From the NCBI RefSeq assembly GCF_019091135.1, contig NZ_JAGXJW010000003.1, positions 1 through 64,000 on the forward strand: a stretch of 64,000 nucleotides of DNA. The letters run 5' to 3'. The notes beneath the pieces were generated by a model that saw only the letters and a program-made list of their open reading frames with translations, was not told the origin of the DNA and did no database searches. Made by a program: the position numbers and the translations under genes. The DNA is from Cohnella sp. GbtcB17. GTDB lineage: Bacteria > Bacillota > Bacilli > Paenibacillales > Paenibacillaceae. This document shows, piece after piece, positions 38,457-45,731 of the stretch. The first letter of the stretch is position 1. Every line of letters starts with the position of its first letter.

Positions 38457-39449
38457 TTAAGAGTTGACAGGCTCCGGATTCCAGTTCTTTACGCCATTGT
38501 CTTCGATAATCCCGATGGTCACGTCGGCAATGTCGGCGTCCAGCAGCAACCGATCCCGGATCTTGAACTTGATATCGTCCGCGTCCGCCAGCGTCAAGCC
38601 GGGCCGCAGCTCGATCAGTCCCTCCACGTGATAGTAACGGCCTTCCTGCAAAATCCGCATTTGATAAATATCGGTCACGTAGCTGTTCGAGAAGATGATC
38701 TGCGCGACTTTATCCTCAACATCCCGAGGTGCGGATACGCCGATAAGCCCGACCATATTGTCGTAGCCGACCTTGAATGCGACGCCGACCATGAGCAGGC
38801 CGATGAGGATGGTCGAGATGCCGTCAAGCAAATGAAAGCTCGTCAGCGAAGTAACGACAACGGCCAGAAGCGCCAGAAGCGCACCGGTCGTCGCGACAAG
38901 GTCTTCGTAAAAGACCAAACGCGTCGGCGGCGCCGCGCGTCCTACGTTTTTGAACGCTTGCGGGATGATCGCGAGCCCCTTCGCTTCCGCCCGCGACTCG
39001 TGGACGATTTCCTTCATCGCTTTTATGAGCACGAATCCGTCGACCGCGACGGATAGGAGCAAGACAATGAGATTAAACCAGAAGCCATGCGACTCGGCCG
39101 ATGGATGCTTCAACAAGTGAAATCCTTCGAGGATGGTCTCGTAAGCCATCACGGTGACGACGATGACGGCCACCATACAGAACAAGTTGATGACCCGTCC
39201 GAACCCGGTCGGAAAACGCCGCGTCGGCTTTTTCTCCGCTAGCACGCTGCCGGCGAATACGAACGCTTGATTGACGGCATCGGCAATCGAGTGCATCGTC
39301 GACGCGAACATCGCTCCGCTGCCCGTCGTTACCGCGGCGATGCCCTTGACGATCGCGACGCCGGTGTTGCCGATGGCTGCCGCCGCCGATGAGGTATTGC
39401 CTTTTTTCAGTAATGCGATAAAGCTTGTCCTTTGACTGTCCGATTCCAC
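38457..39449 (-). CDS. Cation diffusion facilitator (CDF) family transporter
   Basis: A 330-residue efflux transporter with six helices and a cytoplasmic C-terminal domain. The first metal-site helix reads MHSIADAVNQ (HxxxD), and the second-site helix FYEDLVATTG carries Glu-Asp rather than the usual HxxxD. This resembles the divergent ZnT9/TMEM163-like branch, whose metal preference is less certain. The start is GTG 39449 behind GGGAGGGA. Metal specificity was not determined. Confidence 0.85.
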   Translation of the reverse strand: MESDSQRTSFIALLKKGNTSSAAAAIGNTGVAIVKGIAAVTTGSGAMFASTMHSIADAVNQAFVFAGSVLAEKKPTRRFPTGFGRVINLFCMVAVIVVTVMAYETILEGFHLLKHPSAESHGFWFNLIVLLLSVAVDGFVLIKAMKEIVHESRAEAKGLAIIPQAFKNVGRAAPPTRLVFYEDLVATTGALLALLAVVVTSLTSFHLLDGISTILIGLLMVGVAFKVGYDNMVGLIGVSAPRDVEDKVAQIIFSNSYVTDIYQMRILQEGRYYHVEGLIELRPGLTLADADDIKFKIRDRLLLDADIADVTIGIIEDNGVKNWNPEPVNS

Positions 39450-39604
39450 GATGTAAAGTCCCTCCCAATGGTTATCAAGCTTTCTACGTAAAAATGAGAT
39501 GAAGGTCGCGCTAACATCAAATTGTTAAGATGCGCGGCACCTTCATCCATTATAATGGAATTACCCATATATGGTTAATTTATAATTTCCAAGGGGATAA
39601 AAAC

Positions 39605-39982
39605 ATGACAAAGCATTTGTGGAAAGACGGAATCGCGCTCCTTCTCTCCTTATCGATCGTCGGCGGCGTCGCTTTTAAGACGTTGCTCCCCAACGCTTTT
39701 GCAGGCAAACCTGCTTTGACTTTATCGCTTGACGAGGCAAGCGCGCGACTGGAGCGAATCGTAACGAACCAGCGTTCGTCTATCGCACGCATCGACAGCC
39801 GCGCTCTTGACCCAGCCGTTTATCAAGCGCTGGCGAATGTCGTTGCCGACTATGGCGCTTCCAACGACTTGTTATACGCCGCGAAGCTGGTGGAGAAGTA
39901 TAACCGCGACGGGACGCTGGAAAGCTTGCGCGAAGCGTTGGATATCGTTAACGATGTGAAGCAGCAAAATGTTTACGATTAA
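39605..39982 (+). CDS. Hypothetical exported or membrane-anchored protein
   Basis: A 125-residue protein starting at ATG 39605 (AAGGGG 8 bases upstream). A hydrophobic N-terminal segment (about residues 9-30, IALLLSLSIVGGVAF) may be a signal anchor. The remainder is helical (SLDEASARLERIVTNQRSSIARIDSRALDPAVYQALANVVADYG). No family was recognised. Its stop overlaps the stop of the convergent DUF4386 gene by 4 bases. Confidence 0.65.
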   Translation: MTKHLWKDGIALLLSLSIVGGVAFKTLLPNAFAGKPALTLSLDEASARLERIVTNQRSSIARIDSRALDPAVYQALANVVADYGASNDLLYAAKLVEKYNRDGTLESLREALDIVNDVKQQNVYD

Positions 39983-40641
39983 CCTGCCGTTGCCGTGCGC
40001 GGATTAACGCCCTTAAAGATGAGCCAGAGCGGAAGCGCGATTTCGAAGATGGCTCCCGGAATAAACAAAGCTGTCCCCATGTCCCGGCCGGTTAACGCCA
40101 GGCAGCTGCTCGTCAATAGCCCGGCATAACCGATGAAGCCCACCGCGGGCAAAAATCTCGGTACCAGCCTGGAGCGATAGAGAATATAGCAGAACAGCAG
40201 GCTGCCCAACCCCAGCACGATCATCGCCAATTGAAAGAGCATGTTATGCGCTTCAACTGCGAAATCCGCGATCCCCTGATAGACGGAGCGATCCGCTGCC
40301 GCAGCCGCAGCATCTTGTTCGCCGAACGCGAGCAGGACGACCGGAACGACTAAGCTGACGATTAAAATCGCGGACTCGATGAGCCTCGAACCGAAATACC
40401 CCAGCGCAAACGCCTCGTGATGCTTTTTTAATATCGGATACAGCAGCATCGCGATCCCTAACACAGCCGCGGCGTTGATGAGCTCCAGCAGCGTTCCCGC
40501 GATCACGCTCGTTCGGTCTCCCGCTATGCTGCCAAGCGCTTCGGACCGCTCGAGCACGGGATTCAGCAGCCCGCTCCCGATCATATACGCCGCCGTCGAT
40601 ACTAAAAATAACGCGCCTGCCCCTCTTGCCATTCCATTCAT
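39979..40641 (-). CDS. DUF4386 family membrane protein
   Basis: A 220-residue protein with about six hydrophobic segments, matching the DUF4386 family pattern (GSGLLNPVL, LLELINAAAVLGIAMLLYPILKKH, GYFGSRLIESAILIV, GIADFAVEAHNMLFQLAMIVLGLGSLLF, FLPAVGFIGYAGLL). Function unknown. It lies 75 bp downstream of the second MalT-like regulator in the same direction, and its promoter has a palindrome where an activator would bind. Confidence 0.85.
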   Translation of the reverse strand: MNGMARGAGALFLVSTAAYMIGSGLLNPVLERSEALGSIAGDRTSVIAGTLLELINAAAVLGIAMLLYPILKKHHEAFALGYFGSRLIESAILIVSLVVPVVLLAFGEQDAAAAAADRSVYQGIADFAVEAHNMLFQLAMIVLGLGSLLFCYILYRSRLVPRFLPAVGFIGYAGLLTSSCLALTGRDMGTALFIPGAIFEIALPLWLIFKGVNPRTATAG

Positions 40642-40671
40642 GCGGATCTCCCCTTCGCTTGTGTTACCCGA

Positions 40672-40714
40672 ATTATAGCGAAGGAAGCACGATGGACCGT
40701 AGACACTTAAGTGT
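40672..40714 (-). promoter_or_regulatory. DUF4386 gene promoter with palindromic activator site
   Basis: Minus strand: perfect TATAAT (40677-40672) without a recognisable -35. The palindrome ACACTTAAGTGT (40703-40714) is centred about 43 bases before the expected start point and ends 3 bases before the regulator stop codon. This is the place where a MalT/LuxR-type activator would replace -35 contacts. Confidence 0.55.
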
Positions 40715-40716
40715 GG

Positions 40717-42852
40717 TCATCGGTTAGGCGGGAGCAGATTTAACGCTTGGGCGCGCGCGATCGCTTCCGTGCGTCTTTGTACTTGCAGCTTCTCGAAAAT
40801 TCTGCGATTGTGTCCTTTGACGGTGTCCAGCGCCAAGAACAGCCGCTCGCCGATGTCCCGGTTGGACAGTCCTTCGGCGATGAGCGCCAGCACCTCGAGC
40901 TCGCGCGAACTGAGCGGCTCGATCAGGCCGCCCTTCGCCCCGGGCTGGCCGTCCTGTCTCGCGCGCCGAAGGCCGGCCTGCGCTTCGCGCAGCGCCGGAA
41001 GCGGCAGATCGCCGGCCAGCCGGAGCGCTTCCTCGTAGCTCGCGGCTGCCGCTTCCGGGTCGCCGGCCGCCTCCTCGATCTGGCCGAGCCCGATCCAGGA
41101 CAGGACCGCCATCAGCGTGTGGCCGAGCAGATGGCTGTAAGAGACGACTTCGCGATACGCCTGCCTGGCCCCGGCATAGTCCCCCCGCCGTTGGCTCGCG
41201 ACGCCCAGCATCCATGCGGCCGACGTTCGGACGGGCAGCTGGTCCGGCCCAAGGTACGCCAATGCGCGGCTGGACTGAGCGATCACGCGATCCAATATCT
41301 CGGCGCTTGCGCCGGCGCCCGCATCCTTGGCAGGCGCGATCAGCCCGATCAAGTCTTCGGTCTTGTCGTCCTGCGCCGTCGTCTGCATGGAGGCTTCCGC
41401 TGCCTGCAATTTGAGATCGGACCCGCTTGGCGTCGCGGCCATCGCGAGCGAGGCCACGGCGGCCCGGGTCGCGGCGATGATGCCGATCCAGTCCTTCACG
41501 CGGGCGTCCTGCGGGACGCCCTCAAATGCCGCTTCCGCCGCTCGCAGCTTGGGCTCGATATGCGTCGGCTTGCCTGCGATCAGCAGCGCCGATCCGTACA
41601 TGACCCACAATGCGGGCCTCGCGTCCAGCTCGGCACGGGGCAGCGAAGCGAGCCATTGTAGCGCCAGACTTGCCGCGCCGCGAAGATGCAGCGGCATGCC
41701 GTTGCCCTCGAGCAGCCGTGCGGCGCGGTCGACATCGGCCGACGCCGCGGCATGACCGAACGCCTCAATCTCGAAGCCTTGCGCTTCGTACCATGCGCTT
41801 GCTCGGCCGTGCAGTTCCGCGATGCCGCTCGCGTCCAGGCGATCCTGCAGTTTTCGCTGCAACGATTCGGCAAACAAATGATGATACCGGTACCATCGTC
41901 GTTCATGGTCCAGAGGAATGAGGAACAAATTCTGGCGTTCAAGCTCAAGCAGTCGCTGCCCGCCCGGTATATCGGAATCGGGCATAAGCGCGTCGCAAAG
42001 CGAACCGCAGAGGCGGTCGAGGATGGAGGTGCGCGCCAGAAAGTCCTGCACGGCTTCTGGCTGCCGGTGCAACACCTCTTCGACCAGATAATCCAGCACG
42101 AACCGATGGCTGCCGGAGATCGATTGCATAAAGCGGTCCGACCCGCGATCGCCTTGGATCGAGAGCGCGGCGAGCTGCAAGCCGGCGATCCAGCCCTCCG
42201 TGCGGGATTCCAGTACGCCTACTTGGTCCGAGGGAAGATGAAGTCCCATGACGTCATTCAGGAACCCTTCGATCTCGGCAGACGTAAACCGAAGTTCGGC
42301 CGCACGCAATTCGGTCATCTGATCCCGCGCCCGCAGCCGCGCCAGTGGAATGAGCGGATCCTCGCGGGTTACGATCGCCAGATGGACGTGCGCGGGCAGA
42401 TGCTCGAGCAAGAAGGAGACCGCAGCGTCGACGGGCTTCGATGCCGCTGCGTGATAATCGTCGAGCACGATCATAAACGGCGGCATGCCCGCAGTCTCCT
42501 CGACGAGCGCTGAGAGGATCGGCTCCATCGGCGGCGGCTCCGGCGATTGAAGCACGGCGAGGACGCCCTCTCCGACCTTCTCCTCGATCGACTGCAATGA
42601 CGCGACGAAGCAGGCCAAGAAGCGCGCGATCTCGGCGTCTCCTTCGTCCAAGGACAGCCATGCGGCCCGTCGCCCGCAATCGGCGATCCATTCGCCGACC
42701 AGCGTCGTTTTCCCGTATCCGGCGGGCGCGGAGATCAAGGTCAATTTGCGGTGCAGACCCTGCCGAAGCTTATCGATCAGCCGCCGCCGAAGCACCGTGC
42801 CGGGGCGGCGCGGCGGTATATGAAGCTTGGTTGCTAATATGGTCGTCGACAT
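40717..42852 (-). CDS. MalT-like (LAL family) LuxR-type transcriptional activator 2
   Basis: A 711-residue regulator with Walker A APAGYGKTT at residues 42-50, Walker B-like MIVLDDYHA near 129, the YRYHHLFAESL helical segment, and a C-terminal LuxR HTH at about 648-703 (LSSRELEVLALIAEGLSNRDIGERLFLALDTVKGHNRRIFEKL). It is about 150 residues shorter than the first MalT-like protein here, mainly in the TPR region. That region shows an internal near-duplication (KLRAAEAAFEG ... DWIGIIAATRAA and KLQAAEASMQT ... DLIGLIAPAKDA). It is followed by the DUF4386 gene, its likely target. Confidence 0.88.
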   Translation of the reverse strand: MSTTILATKLHIPPRRPGTVLRRRLIDKLRQGLHRKLTLISAPAGYGKTTLVGEWIADCGRRAAWLSLDEGDAEIARFLACFVASLQSIEEKVGEGVLAVLQSPEPPPMEPILSALVEETAGMPPFMIVLDDYHAAASKPVDAAVSFLLEHLPAHVHLAIVTREDPLIPLARLRARDQMTELRAAELRFTSAEIEGFLNDVMGLHLPSDQVGVLESRTEGWIAGLQLAALSIQGDRGSDRFMQSISGSHRFVLDYLVEEVLHRQPEAVQDFLARTSILDRLCGSLCDALMPDSDIPGGQRLLELERQNLFLIPLDHERRWYRYHHLFAESLQRKLQDRLDASGIAELHGRASAWYEAQGFEIEAFGHAAASADVDRAARLLEGNGMPLHLRGAASLALQWLASLPRAELDARPALWVMYGSALLIAGKPTHIEPKLRAAEAAFEGVPQDARVKDWIGIIAATRAAVASLAMAATPSGSDLKLQAAEASMQTTAQDDKTEDLIGLIAPAKDAGAGASAEILDRVIAQSSRALAYLGPDQLPVRTSAAWMLGVASQRRGDYAGARQAYREVVSYSHLLGHTLMAVLSWIGLGQIEEAAGDPEAAAASYEEALRLAGDLPLPALREAQAGLRRARQDGQPGAKGGLIEPLSSRELEVLALIAEGLSNRDIGERLFLALDTVKGHNRRIFEKLQVQRRTEAIARAQALNLLPPNR

Positions 42853-43011
42853 AGTTATATCTTACCATCGGGAATGGCGTCTTCAAAGAGCGGACTTAGC
42901 CCGGAAGTATCCAGTAGCTGTCTTTTTCTCCGTCATGTAAGAGCAGTACGTCAAAAGTAGGCCTCTACATGTCCGATGCCTCGTTTCCAATAGCCGGTGG
43001 GGCTGCGATTG
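42853..43011. other. Non-coding stretch between array 1 and MalT-like gene 2
   Basis: No gene, clear terminator or consensus promoter was recognised in this stretch. Together with the repeat array that follows it forms a 540-bp gap between the LysR and MalT-like genes. Confidence 0.5.
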
Positions 43012-43368
43012 TTTCTGGCTGGAACTTTCTGCGGTCGGCACCCCTCCAAGCGGCTGCAGGTGTTTCTGGTTGAGACCTTTTGCAGTCCGTACGCCTCGAA
43101 GCGGCCACGGGTGTTTCTGGTTGGGACCTTCTGCGGTCGGCAAGCCTCCAAGCGGCTGCGATTGTTTCTGGTTGAGACCTTCTGCAGTCCGTACGCTTCA
43201 AAGCGGCCACGGGTGTTTCTGGTTGGGACCTTCTGCAGACCGTACGCCTCAAAAGAGCCACGGGTGTTTCTGGTTGGGACCTTCTGCGGTCGGCACGCCT
43301 CCAAGCGGCTGCGATTGTTTCTGGTTGGGACTTTCTGCAGGCCGTACGCTTCAAAGGGACTGCCTTTT
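43012..43368. repeat. Tandem repeat array 1: seven 51-bp units
   Basis: Seven consecutive 51-bp units, each beginning TTTCTGG and continuing with GGACCTTCTGC-like sequence. Two unit types differ in the middle: A (CGGTCGGCA...CCTCCAAGCGGCTGC) and B (CAGTCCGTACGC...AGCGGCCACGGG). The order is A B A B B A B, with the last unit degenerate, which indicates duplication of an A-B pair. Because 51 is a multiple of three and units lack stops, several long frames open on both strands; none has a ribosome binding site or credible product. It lies 26 bp after the LysR stop. Confidence 0.9.
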
Positions 43369-43394
43369 GTTTTTTAGTCGGGCCTTCACTCGCT

Positions 43395-44306
43395 TCAATC
43401 CTCCACAGCCTCTTTAATATCATCCAGCAACAGCTCGATAAACGCCTTACCTGCCGCGGATACGGATCCACTTTTTAGCGTTGCGATCCCGATCTTTCGA
43501 GGGGGAACCGGGGGCACGAGCGACAGTTCGACGAGTCCGCCTGCAGCAAGCTCTTGCACGACATACTCTCTGATCACGAATGCGAGTCCAAAGCCGCTTT
43601 TCGCAAACTCCGCCAGCAGGTCGAGACTGCCCAGCTCCAATTCGGGCTGCAAGCTTTCTCCGTGCGCATGCGCATAGGTATCGAGATATTGCCGCGTCGT
43701 CCCGCCCGGTTCAAGCAGCAAGAGCGGGTAGTCGCGTATGTCGGATAGCAAAAAAGGACGCCCGGACAAATGCGAAAAGGTACGCCCGGCAACAAGGCAA
43801 TCATGGAGGGGGATGCTCTCCCGGATTTCTATCGTGGGATCGGGAGCCGGCAGGCTGATAATGCCGAAATCGATACGGCCGTCCTTCAGAAGCTTTACCG
43901 TTTCCGGCGACGTTCTGTTCGTCACTCTGATGCGGATCCCCGGGTATTCACGGTGGAACCGCTCCAAGTACGGCAACAAGTAATGACGGCATAACGTATC
44001 GCTGGCCCCGATATTGATCTCCCCGCCGTACAATCCATGCCTTTCCGCCAGCAGCCGTTCTGCGCTCTCGATTGCGCGAAAGGCAATCTCTAAATGCCGC
44101 AGCAATTCCTCCCCTTCCGCAGTCAACTGAACGCCTCTCGACGTGCGAAAAAAGAGCTGCCCGCCCAGCTTGCTCTCCAGCAGCTTCAGCGTATGGCTTA
44201 CAGCCGGCTGCGTGATGTAAAGCCGTTCTGCCGCCCGAGACAAGCTGCCCGTTTTCGCAGTCCAGAAAAACACGCGGTACCAGTCTAAGCTGATGTCCTG
44301 ATCCAT
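43395..44306 (-). CDS. LysR family transcriptional regulator
   Basis: A 303-residue LysR-type regulator. The N-terminal winged HTH shows FFWTAKTGSLSRAAERLYITQPAVSHTLKLLESKLGGQLFFRTSRGVQLT. The C-terminal effector domain has GEINIGASDTLCRHYLLPYLERF and RIDFGIISLPAPDPTIE. AGGTGAGG precedes the ATG at 44306. It is divergent from the PurA-like gene, 110 bp away, and probably controls it. Confidence 0.92.
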   Translation of the reverse strand: MDQDISLDWYRVFFWTAKTGSLSRAAERLYITQPAVSHTLKLLESKLGGQLFFRTSRGVQLTAEGEELLRHLEIAFRAIESAERLLAERHGLYGGEINIGASDTLCRHYLLPYLERFHREYPGIRIRVTNRTSPETVKLLKDGRIDFGIISLPAPDPTIEIRESIPLHDCLVAGRTFSHLSGRPFLLSDIRDYPLLLLEPGGTTRQYLDTYAHAHGESLQPELELGSLDLLAEFAKSGFGLAFVIREYVVQELAAGGLVELSLVPPVPPRKIGIATLKSGSVSAAGKAFIELLLDDIKEAVED

Positions 44307-44330
44307 TCCTATTACCTCACCTTATATCTG

Positions 44331-44360
44331 ATATTACTAAGATCAATTTTATTGATATCA
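44331..44360. promoter_or_regulatory. LysR-type box between lysR and purA-like genes
   Basis: The palindrome ATCAATTTTATTGAT (44342-44356) lies inside a wider dyad that begins TGATAT (44330) and ends ATATCA, matching the T-N11-A layout of LysR sites. It is in the divergent promoter region. Confidence 0.5.
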
Positions 44361-44417
44361 CTTCCCCAAGTATACTCAAATACGTAAAACCACTACAAGT
44401 TGAAAGGCGTGAGCATC

Positions 44418-45707
44418 GTGAGGGTGACGGCAATTGTTGGAGCGAATTGGGGCGACGAAGGAAAAGGAAAAATAACGGATGCCATGGCGACGGATTCGGC
44501 GTTCGTTGTGAGGTTTCAGGGCGGCAGCAATGCGGGGCATACGATATTGAACGAACACGGCAGATTTGCGCTGCATATGCTGCCTTCCGGCGTATTTCAG
44601 CCGCAGGTCACGAATGTCATCGGTCCGGGCGCCGCGCTTGACACCGAGACCCTCTTATCGGAACTGGCGGAGCTAAAAGCCGCGGGCATACCTGCACCCA
44701 AGCTCCGCGTGTCGGATCGCGCGCAGCTGGTATTGCCGGTGCATCGGGCTTTGGACGGGCTGGAGGAGGATCGGCTCGGCAGCCAGGGATTCGGTTCTAC
44801 CCGAAGAGGGATCGCACCCTTCTATGCGGACAAATACGCGAAGCTGGGCATTCAAGTGTCGGATCTGTTCGACGAGAATCGGCTGCGGATACGGTTGGAA
44901 AAAAGCTTAACGACGAAAAACGTGCTGTTGGAAAATCTGTACGGTACTCCGGCGGCCGAAGCAACGCAGTTATTGCCATTGCTCTTGGAGCTGGCAGAGA
45001 AGCTGCGTCCGTACGTGGACGACACGACCGTTCTTTTGCATGAGGCCTATGAATCGGGGAAAACGATATTGCTCGAAGGTCAGTTAGGCGCGCTGCGCGA
45101 CCCGGACCACGGCATTTATCCGTTCACGACATCGTCTTCGACGCTGGCCGGCTATGCATCGGTCGGTGCCGGATTGCCGCCTTATGCCATCGCCAACATC
45201 ATTGCCGTCGTCAAAGCCTATTCCAGCTGTGTCGGCGCCGGACCGTTCATAACCGAGCTCCATGGCGAAGAGGCCGAGACGCTGCGGCGCCTCGGCGGAG
45301 ATTCGGGCGAATACGGCGCCACTACCGGCCGCCCGCGCCGCGTCGGTTGGTTCGATGCGGTAGCGACGCGTTACGGCTGCCGGCTTCAAGGCGCGACGAC
45401 GATTGCGCTGACGAATATTGATGTGCTGGGTTACTTGACTGAAATTCCGGTTTGCATCGGTTACCAGTTGCCGGGATCCATAGAGCCCGTGACGAAACAT
45501 TTCCCCGTATCCGCCAAGCTGGACGAGGCCCGGCCTGTTTATCGCATGCTCCCCGGCTGGCAATCGGATATCTCCGGCGCGCGACGATTATCTGAGCTGC
45601 CGGCCGCAGCGCGCAGCTACATCGCCTTCGTCGAAGAGACGACCGGCGTCAAAGTCGGATGCGTATCCGTGGGGCCCCGGCGAGAGCAAACCATCTGGGT
45701 AGACTAG
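44418..45707 (+). CDS. Adenylosuccinate synthetase paralog (PurA family)
   Basis: A GTP-dependent ligase of the PurA family, about 429 residues from GTG 44418 (upstream TTG 44400 and GTG 44409 are also possible). The catalytic Asp loop WGDEGKGK and the His in SNAGHT are present, as are LLEGQ-G-L-D-DHG-YPF-TSS, YGATTGRPRRVGW and GP-R-QT. The IMP-phosphate loop differs from the common GTTGRGIGPAYEDKxARRG: it reads GSTRRGIAPFYADKYAKLG, so Gly becomes Arg and the Arg contributed across the dimer becomes Lys. Being alone and paired with a divergent LysR regulator, it may be a specialised second copy rather than the housekeeping purA. Confidence 0.85.
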   Translation: MRVTAIVGANWGDEGKGKITDAMATDSAFVVRFQGGSNAGHTILNEHGRFALHMLPSGVFQPQVTNVIGPGAALDTETLLSELAELKAAGIPAPKLRVSDRAQLVLPVHRALDGLEEDRLGSQGFGSTRRGIAPFYADKYAKLGIQVSDLFDENRLRIRLEKSLTTKNVLLENLYGTPAAEATQLLPLLLELAEKLRPYVDDTTVLLHEAYESGKTILLEGQLGALRDPDHGIYPFTTSSSTLAGYASVGAGLPPYAIANIIAVVKAYSSCVGAGPFITELHGEEAETLRRLGGDSGEYGATTGRPRRVGWFDAVATRYGCRLQGATTIALTNIDVLGYLTEIPVCIGYQLPGSIEPVTKHFPVSAKLDEARPVYRMLPGWQSDISGARRLSELPAAARSYIAFVEETTGVKVGCVSVGPRREQTIWVD

Positions 45708-45731
45708 CGGCAAGGTTGGTTTAGCCTCGCG

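Noticed and set aside
42951..43471. Several repeat-rich open frames on both strands over array 1 (for example a 126-codon plus frame of FLVGTFCGR units).
   Set aside because: They exist only because the 51-bp unit has no stops; frames open on both strands, no start signals, no recognisable protein family.
44418..45707. PurZ-type (2-aminoadenine pathway) identity for the PurA paralog.
   Set aside because: The catalytic Asp of WGDEGKGK is kept and the length is that of PurA; no other genes of that pathway are seen.
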